A stretch of 11,963 nt of DNA from Chloroflexota bacterium (GTDB lineage: Bacteria; Chloroflexota; Dehalococcoidia; Lucifugimonadales; Australimonadaceae). How positions within the stretch are numbered: the stretch's first letter is position 1; every line of letters begins with the position of its first letter. The position numbers and the translations under genes are program-made. The stretch lies in NCBI GenBank assembly GCA_022574265.1, contig JACZSI010000041.1, positions 1-11,963 of the forward strand. Direction: 5' to 3'. Below, in pieces: positions 1-6,916 of the stretch. The notes beneath the pieces were generated by a model, which searched no databases, was not told the origin of the DNA, and saw only the letters and a program-made list of their open reading frames with translations.

Positions 1-2
1 AG

Positions 3-2507
3 CGCAAAGAGATGCCTGACATCGACATGGACTTCCAGGACGACCGGCGCGACGAGGCCATCCGCTACGTCGTCGAGAAGTACGGGCGGGACCACGTCGC
101 GCAGATCATCACGTTCGGGACGCTCGGTGCGAAGGCGGCGATCCGCGATTCCGGCCGGGCGCTTGGCATGGCGTACGCCGACGTCGACCGCATCGCCCGC
201 CTGGTGCCGACGCGCGTGGGCATGACGCTGGAAGCCGCGATGGCCGAGTCGCAGGAGATGCAGGAGGCCCACCAGGGCGACGAGACCCTCCGCAAGCTCA
301 TCGACACGGCCTTCGGCCTCGAGGGCGTGGTACGCCACGCGAGCACGCACGCCGCGGGCGTCGTCATCTCCTCGGACCCGCTGACCGACCACGTCCCGCT
401 CCAGCGGCCAACCAAGGGCGACGAGGACGGCGTCGCCATGACGCAGTACGCGATGGAGCCCGTGGCCAAGCTGGGGCTGCTCAAGATGGACTTCCTGGGG
501 CTCATCAACTACTCGATCCTGGACAACGCGCGGCGCCTGGTGCGCGACCGTCACGGCGTCGACCTCAAGCTCAGCGAGATCCCGTTCGACGACACGAAGA
601 CGTACGAGCTGCTCGCCTCCGGAGAGACCACGGCCCTCTTCCAGCTCGAGAGTCCGGGGATGCGGCGCCACATCAAGGACCTGCGCCCGGAGAGCCTCGG
701 GGAGCTCGCCGCGATGGTCGCCCTCTACCGGCCTGGCCCGATGGAGCACATCTCGACGTACATCGACTCCAAGCACGGTCGCGTGCCGATCCGTTACCCG
801 CACCCGGCGCTGGAGGACATCCTCAAGGAGACCTTCGGCGTCATCGTCTACCAGGACCAGGTCCTGCACATCATGCGGCTCTTCGCCGGCTACTCGCTCG
901 GCGAGGCCGACGTCGTCCGCAAGGCCATGGGCAAGAAGATAGCGTCGCTCATGCAGCAGGAGCGCGAGAAGTTCATCGCCGGCGCCGACACGCAGGGGTA
1001 CGGCGAGCAGATCGCCGGCGAGATCTTCGACCTCATCGAGCCGTTCGCGGGCTACGCCTTCAACAAGGCGCACAGCGTGAGCTACGCCGTGGTCGCCTAC
1101 TGGACGGCGTATTTCAAGGCGAATTACCCCGTGGAGTTCATGCGCTGCGTGCTCAATGCCGCCGAGGGCAACGCAGACCGGGTCGCGGCCGCGGTCTTCG
1201 AGTGCAAGCGGATCGACATACCGGTGCTGCCGCCTGATGTGAGCCGCTCCGAGGTGGCCTTCTCGATCGACGTGGCGGACGACGGCCGCACGGCGATCCG
1301 CTTCGGGCTCGCGAGCGTCAAGAACGTCGGCGCAGCGGCGGTGGAGGAGCTCGTTGCCGAGCGCACGGCCAACGGCGCGTTCGCATCGCTCGAGGAGTTC
1401 GCGCGGCGGGCTGGGGCCGAGGCCGCCAACCGCCGTGTGTTGGAGAGCCTGATCCGCGCCGGCGCGCTCGATGGCTTCGCCCACCGTGGCCGGCTGCTCG
1501 CCACGCTCGATCAGCTCATGCAGGTCATCGGGCGCGAGGCGCGGCTGAAGGACTCCGGCCAGTCGACGATGTTCGATATGTTCGGCGACTCGGTGCCGAC
1601 CCCCCTTGCGCAGATCGAGCTGATCGACGCCCCGGAGCCCGCCGAGCGCGAGCGCGCGCTGTGGGAGCGCGAGCTGCTCGGCGTCCCGCTCAGCTCGCGG
1701 CCGCTGGACCCGAAGTACGCCCCGGCGGAGGCGATCCTCTCGAAGGAGCAGCTCGAAGCCGAGCAGGAGAACCACAAGGTCATGTTGGTCGGGCAGGTCT
1801 CGAGCGTCCGCCTCCAGCTCGACAAGCAGGGGCGGCGCATCGCCTTCGTCAGCTTGGAGATATTCGACGGCTCACGGGTCGACGTCGCGGTGTGGTCGAG
1901 CGCCTACGAGCGCACGGCCGAGCTGTGGGTCGAGGGCGCCACCGTTCAGCTGCGCGGCCCGGTTCGCCGCCGCAACGACGAAGTCTCGGTCCACTGCGAC
2001 GAAGCCTCGCTCTACGAGATCCCGGCTGGTGACGAGGGCGTCGAGCCGGCAGCTTCGCCTGCTCCGGAGCTGGCGCCCCGCGCGCGGGAGTGGGAGCCGG
2101 AGCCCAAGGCCCCGGCGGCGCCGGAGCAGCCCGCTCCCGCAGCCGTGCCCGCCCCGGCAGCTACCCTCACTGGCAACGGCGCGCGTGTGGACCGGGCCCC
2201 CGCCGCGCCGCCCCGTGTCAACGGCCAGGGCCCGACGCCGCCTCGGCGCAAGCTGCTCGTCAACCTGACGGAGACCAAGCAGCCGCAGGAGGACACGCAC
2301 CTGCTGCGGACGGTGATGGAAGCGCTGCTGGACTACCCGGGGACCGACGGCGTGGACCTGCTCATCTGGAGCGAGGGGAAGCGCTGGCGCCTGGAGATGC
2401 CCATCGTGACCACGGGCTACTGCGACGACCTTGCCGCGCGCCTGGAGGAGATCCTGGGGCACGACGCCGTCACCATCGAAGAAACGCCCGTCCCCGCCGG
2501 GGCTTAG
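3..2507 (+). CDS. dnaE: DNA polymerase III alpha subunit, 5' truncated by window edge
   Basis: This is the catalytic subunit of the replicative DNA polymerase (C-family). The frame is open from the window edge, and the first ATG (position 12) lies inside the conserved palm motif, so it is not the real start. The N-terminal PHP domain and the first part of the palm are missing; full-length relatives run to roughly 1100-1200 residues. Numbering from that ATG, the PDIDMDF motif gives catalytic Asp3 and Asp5, and KMDFLGL gives the third catalytic Asp160, matching the E. coli D401/D403/D555 triad. Next come the fingers (YRPGPME), a helix-hairpin-helix segment (about 436-495), a clamp-binding motif QSTMF at 517-521 and an OB fold (about 590-640). 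A Pro/Ala-rich linker (about 680-745) leads to a small C-terminal domain. No key residue is missing in the visible part. It converges on the methyltransferase gene with a 4-base overlap. Identification is very secure. Confidence 0.97.
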   Translation, partial: RKEMPDIDMDFQDDRRDEAIRYVVEKYGRDHVAQIITFGTLGAKAAIRDSGRALGMAYADVDRIARLVPTRVGMTLEAAMAESQEMQEAHQGDETLRKLIDTAFGLEGVVRHASTHAAGVVISSDPLTDHVPLQRPTKGDEDGVAMTQYAMEPVAKLGLLKMDFLGLINYSILDNARRLVRDRHGVDLKLSEIPFDDTKTYELLASGETTALFQLESPGMRRHIKDLRPESLGELAAMVALYRPGPMEHISTYIDSKHGRVPIRYPHPALEDILKETFGVIVYQDQVLHIMRLFAGYSLGEADVVRKAMGKKIASLMQQEREKFIAGADTQGYGEQIAGEIFDLIEPFAGYAFNKAHSVSYAVVAYWTAYFKANYPVEFMRCVLNAAEGNADRVAAAVFECKRIDIPVLPPDVSRSEVAFSIDVADDGRTAIRFGLASVKNVGAAAVEELVAERTANGAFASLEEFARRAGAEAANRRVLESLIRAGALDGFAHRGRLLATLDQLMQVIGREARLKDSGQSTMFDMFGDSVPTPLAQIELIDAPEPAERERALWERELLGVPLSSRPLDPKYAPAEAILSKEQLEAEQENHKVMLVGQVSSVRLQLDKQGRRIAFVSLEIFDGSRVDVAVWSSAYERTAELWVEGATVQLRGPVRRRNDEVSVHCDEASLYEIPAGDEGVEPAASPAPELAPRAREWEPEPKAPAAPEQPAPAAVPAPAATLTGNGARVDRAPAAPPRVNGQGPTPPRRKLLVNLTETKQPQEDTHLLRTVMEALLDYPGTDGVDLLIWSEGKRWRLEMPIVTTGYCDDLAARLEEILGHDAVTIEETPVPAGA

Positions 2508-3019
2508 CGCCGCCGCGCGACGGCCTCCAGCTCAAGCAGCCGCGCCTTGAGCGGCAGCCCGCCTCCGCCGAAGCCGTGCAGCGCACCGTCGCTGCCGATG
2601 ACGCGGTGGCACGGCACGACCAGCGGCACGCGGTTGCGCGCCATCGCCTGGCCCGCGCCGCGCGCCGCCTTCGCGTTCCCGGCCTGCTCGGCGAGCCACC
2701 GGTAGCTCCGCGTCTCGCCGGGGGGGATGCTCCGGCAGGCGTCCCACGCGCGCCGGAAGAACGCGCTCGCTCCCCCCAGGTCCAGGCGCACGTCCCACTC
2801 GTCGAGCTCCCCGCGGAAGTAGGCGTCGAGCTGCGCCGAGAAGCTCTCGAACGCGCCCTCCGCCCGCTCGGGCAGCGGCTCGTCCATGAGGTCCGCGAGG
2901 TGCTCCAGCGCTGCGATGGGCGTGGGCTCGGGCAACGAGCAGTACCGGATCCCTTCGGATGAGCCGACGACGCCGACCCATCCCCAGCTCGTCTCGATCA
3001 GGTCGTGGTGGAGGTCCAA
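2504..3019 (-). CDS. ogt: methylated-DNA--[protein]-cysteine S-methyltransferase (TTG start)
   Basis: This 171-residue protein repairs O6-alkylguanine by moving the alkyl group irreversibly to its own cysteine. The active-site motif PCHRV is at 136-140, with acceptor Cys137. The Asn hinge (Asn129), the Arg finger (Arg120, in AARGAG), the base-flipping Tyr (Tyr106, in SYRWL) and the C-terminal Glu (Glu165, in LLELE) all line up with human MGMT from memory. An N-terminal RNase H-like domain (about 1-80) precedes the catalytic domain. I chose the TTG start because GAGGAG lies 8 bases upstream and no better in-frame start with a ribosome site is apparent. The upstream leader can fold over this site (see hairpin). 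It is the last gene of the minus-strand cluster. The fit is to the Ogt type rather than Ada, as there is no zinc-binding or AraC domain. Confidence 0.95.
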   Translation of the reverse strand: MDLHHDLIETSWGWVGVVGSSEGIRYCSLPEPTPIAALEHLADLMDEPLPERAEGAFESFSAQLDAYFRGELDEWDVRLDLGGASAFFRRAWDACRSIPPGETRSYRWLAEQAGNAKAARGAGQAMARNRVPLVVPCHRVIGSDGALHGFGGGGLPLKARLLELEAVARRR

Positions 3020-3065
3020 GGTGGTGGCTCCTCGTTCGCCCGGTGGGCGTCAGGCGGAGACCACC
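3020..3065 (-). promoter_or_regulatory. leader hairpin that can cover the ogt ribosome-binding site
   Basis: In the minus-strand RNA, the segment from 3065 to 3056 (GGTGGTCTCC) pairs with 3031 to 3020 (GGAGCCACCACC) as a 6-bp and a 4-bp helix separated by a 2-base bulge. A second small hairpin (CGCCC-3-GGGCG, 3037-3049) sits inside it. The 3' arm includes GGAG of the GAGGAG ribosome site (3028-3033) and runs up to the TTG codon, so the fold would limit translation. If a transcript started within this gap, the 5' arm would be lost. The complementarity is seen directly; the regulatory role is inferred. Confidence 0.35.
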
Positions 3066-3085
3066 ATACACCGTGGATCAGGGCA

Positions 3086-3853
3086 CTAGGCAGCGCGCCG
3101 CTTGGCCGTCCGGCTGCCTTTGGGGACGACCCTGCCGCGCGGGAGGGGCGCGGTCTCTGCTGCCGTGGGTGCGGCCGTGCGGAAGCGGAGGGCCTCCGTG
3201 TACATCTGCTGTGCCTCGAGCTCCGCCTGGACGGCGGACTGCATCTTCTCGACGGCGCGCAGGGCCTGACGGACCTCGTCCTCCATGCGCTCTTTCTGCT
3301 CGGCGACGTCAGCCGCGGCCTCGCGCTGGGCCTGGTCCTTGAGCGTCGTGGTGTCCGCCGCGGCTTGCGCTTCGGCGGTCCGGCGGTACGCATCGGCCTC
3401 CGCACGCAACGTACCGGCGTAGGTGCTGGCGTCGGAGCGAACGCCGTCGGCGTGGTCGTCGGCCTCGGTGCGCGCCGACGCTGCGTATGCGTCGGCATCG
3501 GCGCGGACGGTGGCGGCACGCGCCAGCTCGGCGCGTGCGGCATCGTAGGTCTCCTCGGCGTCGGCGCGCAGCTTGCGGGCGTCGTCGTAGTCCGCCTCCG
3601 CCTTGGCGCGGGCTTCGGCGCTGAAGGCCTCCGTCTGCTCGAGGGTCTGGCGTTGGACCTCGTCGCGGTACTTCGCGGCTTCCTGCTTCATGGCCCGCGC
3701 GTGGTCGAGCTTCCGGTCGGCGTCCTGGCTGTAGACCATCGCGCGAGCGAGCATGCCGGGGAGTGGCGCGCCGTCGTCGGCGGAAGAAGCCGCGAGCATG
3801 GTCCGGATGTCGTACATGCTGCCGTTGGTCTGTTGCTTGTTTGGTGTTGTCAT
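3086..3853 (-). CDS. hendecad-repeat coiled-coil protein, function unknown
   Basis: This 255-residue protein is almost entirely alpha-helical, rich in Ala, Asp, Glu, Arg and Gln, with no signal peptide or membrane segment, so it is probably cytoplasmic. After a short polar N-terminus and a conserved-looking patch (YDIRTMLAAS, 14-23), a helix runs from about 34 to 226. Residues 117-182 form six consecutive 11-residue units (starting at Arg117, Arg128, Arg139, Arg150, Glu161 and Lys172; for example RADADAYAASA), typical of a right-handed or straight hendecad coiled coil. A disordered Ala/Thr/Pro segment and a basic tail (KGSRTAKRRAA) end the protein. It lies 69 bp downstream of the propeller gene in the ftsZ cluster, so a scaffold role of DivIVA type is conceivable, but I see no DivIVA lipid-binding motif. 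The ATG lacks a good ribosome site: only a G-run directly precedes it. Confidence 0.8.
   Translation of the reverse strand: MTTPNKQQTNGSMYDIRTMLAASSADDGAPLPGMLARAMVYSQDADRKLDHARAMKQEAAKYRDEVQRQTLEQTEAFSAEARAKAEADYDDARKLRADAEETYDAARAELARAATVRADADAYAASARTEADDHADGVRSDASTYAGTLRAEADAYRRTAEAQAAADTTTLKDQAQREAAADVAEQKERMEDEVRQALRAVEKMQSAVQAELEAQQMYTEALRFRTAAPTAAETAPLPRGRVVPKGSRTAKRRAA
3308..3505 (-). repeat. six degenerate 33-bp (11-codon) tandem units
   Basis: Coding repeats for the hendecads at residues 117-182 of the coiled-coil protein. The first four units share an R-x-[DE]-A-[DS]-x-[YH]-A-like pattern, with Arg spaced exactly 11 codons apart. Units five and six keep the length but little of the sequence. 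Confidence 0.6.
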
Positions 3854-3860
3854 CCCCCCA

Positions 3861-3866
3861 ATCGTA
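3861..3866 (-). promoter_or_regulatory. candidate -10 box (TACGAT) for a leaderless start
   Basis: TACGAT lies 7 bases upstream of the ATG of the coiled-coil gene, the spacing expected when transcription begins at or near the start codon. That would fit with the absence of a clear Shine-Dalgarno sequence. No -35 box is seen at 16-18 bp, so this is a weak call. Confidence 0.2.
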
Positions 3867-3922
3867 TGGAGTTACCCTGCGCATGGGGGGGTGCGGACAC
3901 CCAATCCGCGTGGGGGTCTGCC

Positions 3923-5368
3923 CTAGTGGCCCAGCCGGCGGCGCCGCACGAGGTAGAGGAGCGAGAGCACGCCGGCGCCGGTGGCGATCACGCCGGCGAT
4001 GATGGCCCCGCGCGCCCGGCCGCCTTCGAGCGGAACTTCCGGGGCGGCAGTCGCTGTGGGGGCCGGCGGTTCCGGGGATGGCCCGGCCAGGGGGGCTGGT
4101 GCGGCCTGTGCCGGCGTCGGCGTGGGCGAGGCCGGCGGCTGTGCGGGCGCGCTCGCGGTGGTTGGCGTTGGCGCGGGCGGGGCCGGCGTTGGCGTGGGCG
4201 TGGCCGGCGGCGCAGCCGGGTCGCCGACGAAGCGGTACACGCCGCCGTCGAAGCCCAAGACGTAGAGCTCGCCGCGCGCGTCGGTGCCGAACGAGGAGAC
4301 CTGGAAGGGCGCTCGCAGCAGATGCACGGGCCCGCTCACGCCCAAGTCGGTGTGCCGGAACCCCCAGATGCGTCCCGAGCAGAAATCGGCGTAGACGTAG
4401 ACGCCCGAGAGCGCGGGCACGGCGGCTCCGCGGTACACGTACCCGCCCGTCACCGAGCACCCGAGGCCGTGGCCGTACTCGACGACCGGCGGCTCGAGCC
4501 CGGAGCGGTCGCAGTCCGACGTGAGGAAGCAGTTCGTGCCCTCCATCGTGTTCCAGCCGTAGTTCCGGCCGGGCAGGACCAGGTCGATCTCCTCTCGGTC
4601 GGCCTGGCCGACGTCGGCCGCCCACAGGTCCCCGGTCGCGGGATCGAACGAGAACCGCCACGGGTTCCGCAGCCCGTACGCCCATATCTCCCCTCGCGCA
4701 CCGGCCACGCCCACGAAGGGGTTGTCCGGCGGGATGCGGTAGGGCGCGCCCGCGCTCGCGCCCTGGACGTCGATGCGCAGGATCGAGCCGAGGAGCGTGC
4801 CGAGGTTCTGCCCGTTCCCCCGCGGATCGCCGCCCGATCCACCGTCGCCGAGGCCCACGTAGAGGAAGCCGTCCGGGCCGAAGGCGATCATGCCGCCGTT
4901 GTGGTTCGAGAAGGGCTGCGGGACCTCGAGGAGCACGAGCTCGGAGGTGGCGTCGGCCGCGCCGGGGTCGCCTGAAACGGAGAAGCGCGAGAGCACGGAG
5001 CGCCGCGGGCCGGCAGCGCTGTAGTAGAGGTAGAAGTAGCCGTTGGAGGCGAAGCCAGGGTCGAAAGCGAGGCCCAGCAGCCCCTCCTCCCGGCGCGCGC
5101 GGCTTACCCGGCCGGTGATGTCGAGGAACACGCCGCGGTCCGTGCCGGGTGCGGTCGAGGCCAGGACGTGGACGACGCCGCGCTGCTCGACGACGAAGAG
5201 CCGGCCGGAGCCGTCGCCGGCGGAAGTGAGGAAGACGGGCTCGTCGAAAGCGATGTCCCCGAAGGCGCGCTCGAGCTCGACCGGCCCGATGGCCTGGGAA
5301 GGTGCGCCCGCGGACACGAGCGTCGCCCAGAAGAGCAACGTGAGTGCGAGCAGACCGCGGCGCGCCAC
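3923..5368 (-). CDS. secreted, membrane-anchored PQQ-dependent glucose/sorbosone dehydrogenase-family beta-propeller
   Basis: This 481-residue protein belongs to the GSDH/YliI family of six-bladed propellers, which oxidise sugars with PQQ and calcium outside the cytoplasm. A signal peptide is clear: MARR, a hydrophobic stretch to about 18, then a polar SAGAPSQA region. Family motifs are NHNGG at 155-159 (His156 is the likely catalytic base), GDGGSGGDP at 174-182 and GLRNPWRFSFDP at 232-243. Cys280, Cys286, Cys304 and Cys330 may form disulfides. A Pro/Thr/Ala stalk (about 384-447), a transmembrane helix (about 454-474) and RRRR follow, so the propeller is tethered with its C-terminus inside; there is no LPXTG sorting signal. 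The GTG start is 15 bp after the ftsZ stop without a good ribosome site, which suggests coupling, and is supported by the signal peptide. The substrate cannot be told from sequence, and some family members are not proven PQQ enzymes. Confidence 0.88.
   Translation of the reverse strand: MARRGLLALTLLFWATLVSAGAPSQAIGPVELERAFGDIAFDEPVFLTSAGDGSGRLFVVEQRGVVHVLASTAPGTDRGVFLDITGRVSRARREEGLLGLAFDPGFASNGYFYLYYSAAGPRRSVLSRFSVSGDPGAADATSELVLLEVPQPFSNHNGGMIAFGPDGFLYVGLGDGGSGGDPRGNGQNLGTLLGSILRIDVQGASAGAPYRIPPDNPFVGVAGARGEIWAYGLRNPWRFSFDPATGDLWAADVGQADREEIDLVLPGRNYGWNTMEGTNCFLTSDCDRSGLEPPVVEYGHGLGCSVTGGYVYRGAAVPALSGVYVYADFCSGRIWGFRHTDLGVSGPVHLLRAPFQVSSFGTDARGELYVLGFDGGVYRFVGDPAAPPATPTPTPAPPAPTPTTASAPAQPPASPTPTPAQAAPAPLAGPSPEPPAPTATAAPEVPLEGGRARGAIIAGVIATGAGVLSLLYLVRRRRLGH
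4110..4211. repeat. two near-identical 30-bp copies within the Pro/Thr stalk
   Basis: Positions 4110-4139 and 4182-4211 differ at two bases and encode PPASPTPTPA and PPATPTPTPA on the minus strand. The DNA between them is similar low-complexity GGCG-rich sequence. Such repeats expand and contract easily, so stalk length may vary between strains. Confidence 0.6.
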
Positions 5369-5383
5369 GACGGGGGCGGAGGG

Positions 5384-6916
5384 CTAGCGGTCGTCGCCGC
5401 GGCGGCGGCCGAACCCGAAGCGCCTGAGGAACCCCGGCAGCTCGACGCGAGGCTCCGGGGCCTCTTCGACCACCGGCGTGGGCGTGCCCTCGGCCAGGGA
5501 GTCCTCGACCAGCTGCTCCAGCGACTGCTCCGCTTCGCCGGTGCCCTGCGGCAGGCCGGTGGCGATGACGGTGATGCGGACCTCGTCTTCCATCTTGGGG
5601 TCCGTGACCATGCCGAAGATGATGTTCGCCTCGGGGTCGACCATCTTGCCGATGAAGTCGGCGGACTCCTGGACCTCCTGGATCGTCAGGTCCGTGCCGC
5701 CGGTGATGTTGAGCAGGACGCGCGTCGCGCCCTCGATCGGCACGTCGATGAGCGGGCTCGCCATGGCTTCCCTCGCGGCATCGGTCGCGCGGTTCTCGCC
5801 GCGGCCGTGACCGATGGCCATCCACGCGGGGCCCGAGCCCATCATCACCGTCCGCACGTCGGCGAAGTCCAAGTTGATCTCGCCGGTGATGGTGACGAGC
5901 TCCGCGATGGACTGCACCCCCTGGCGCAGCACGTCGTCGGCGATGCGGAAGGCGTTCTCGGCGGTCATGCCGGCGTCCGCGATGGCGACGAGCCGGTCGT
6001 TGGGGATCATGATGAGCGTATCCACGTGGGGGCGGAGCTTGGCGATGCCCTGCTCGGCCTGGTAGATGCGCCGGTAGCCCTCGAACGAGAACGGCTTGGT
6101 GACGGTGGCGATGGTGAGTGCGCCCAAGGAGCGTGCGATCTCCGCGATCAGCGGCGCGGCGCCGGTCCCCGTCCCGCCGCCCATGCCGCAGGTGATGAAG
6201 ACCAGGTCGGTCCCGGCCAGCAGGTCGTAAAGCTCCTCGCGTGACTCCTCGGCGGCCTCGTAGCCGAGCTCCGGGTCGCCGCCGACGCCGAGCCCGCGCG
6301 TGAGCCGCTCGCCGATGCGGAGCTTGGCGGGCACGTCGATGTGCAGCAGGTGCTGCGCGTCGGTGTTGACGGCGACGTACTCGACGCCGGGCATGCGTTG
6401 GCGGTACATGCGGGCCACCGCGTTGGAGCCGCCGCCGCCGACGCCGATGACCTTGATCCGGGCCACGCCGGCGGGCTGGCCGGGCGGGCGCGGGATGGGG
6501 GCCGTGACGGGAGCCGCGGCCCGCGCCTCCGTGCCGTCTTCTGCGCTCGCATCCGGAGTCTCGGCGGCCGCCGTGGCGGGGGCAGCCTGCGTCTGGTCGG
6601 TTGGCGCGCCGGTGCGCTCGCGTCCCTCCAGCATCTGCATCAGGCGCACCCAGGTGCTGGACGGGAACTCCGAAGGCTTCAGCAATCCCTGTTCCAGCAT
6701 CGCCAGCTGCTCGTAGGGGACCTGGAGCCGGTGGGCGAGGTCGCTGAGGTCGTTGCCGGAACGGTAGCGGAGCTCGCGGAGGTAGAGGCCGAACCGGGTC
6801 ATCTCCGTGGGCGGCTCGCCGCGCAGGGCGAGCCAGCGCTCGGCGGCGTCCATGGCGAAGCGCACCCAGGCGCCGCGGCCTATCGAGAGGGTGTTATCCG
6901 GCCCGCCGGTGGTCAT
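5384..6916 (-). CDS. ftsZ: FtsZ with an N-terminal Cro/C1-type helix-turn-helix extension
   Basis: This 510-residue tubulin-family GTPase should form the cytokinetic Z-ring. The core (about 153-455) has the nucleotide loop GVGGGGSNA (158-166), the tubulin signature GGGTGTG (246-252), KPFSFEG (274-280), IPNDRL (304-309) and the T7 loop NLDFAD with Asn348, Asp350 and Asp353, so both GTP binding and hydrolysis look intact. A short linker leads to ELPGFLRR (492-499) and a basic end, resembling the conserved tail that binds FtsA/SepF-type partners. The unusual part is residues 1-152: an HTH of XRE type at about 41-98 (FGLYLRELR then LSDLAHRLQVPYEQLAMLEQG), followed by an Ala/Pro/Thr-rich linker (99-152). 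Normal FtsZ begins about ten residues before the nucleotide loop. The ATG has GAGGAG 8 bases upstream and overlaps the previous stop (ATGA), whereas GTG at Val151 has no ribosome site. It could be the only FtsZ or a second paralog. Confidence 0.95.
   Translation of the reverse strand: MTTGGPDNTLSIGRGAWVRFAMDAAERWLALRGEPPTEMTRFGLYLRELRYRSGNDLSDLAHRLQVPYEQLAMLEQGLLKPSEFPSSTWVRLMQMLEGRERTGAPTDQTQAAPATAAAETPDASAEDGTEARAAAPVTAPIPRPPGQPAGVARIKVIGVGGGGSNAVARMYRQRMPGVEYVAVNTDAQHLLHIDVPAKLRIGERLTRGLGVGGDPELGYEAAEESREELYDLLAGTDLVFITCGMGGGTGTGAAPLIAEIARSLGALTIATVTKPFSFEGYRRIYQAEQGIAKLRPHVDTLIMIPNDRLVAIADAGMTAENAFRIADDVLRQGVQSIAELVTITGEINLDFADVRTVMMGSGPAWMAIGHGRGENRATDAAREAMASPLIDVPIEGATRVLLNITGGTDLTIQEVQESADFIGKMVDPEANIIFGMVTDPKMEDEVRITVIATGLPQGTGEAEQSLEQLVEDSLAEGTPTPVVEEAPEPRVELPGFLRRFGFGRRRGDDR

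Noticed and set aside
3005..4975. Long plus-strand open frame of 656 codons
   Set aside because: It is antisense to two well-supported genes, its translation is low-complexity Arg/Gly/Ala/Val-rich, and it matches no family. Long open frames of this kind are expected in high-GC DNA.
3309..5825. Minus-strand open frame of 838 codons
   Set aside because: It is a shifted-frame shadow of ftsZ, the propeller and the coiled-coil gene, very rich in Arg, and crosses three genuine genes.
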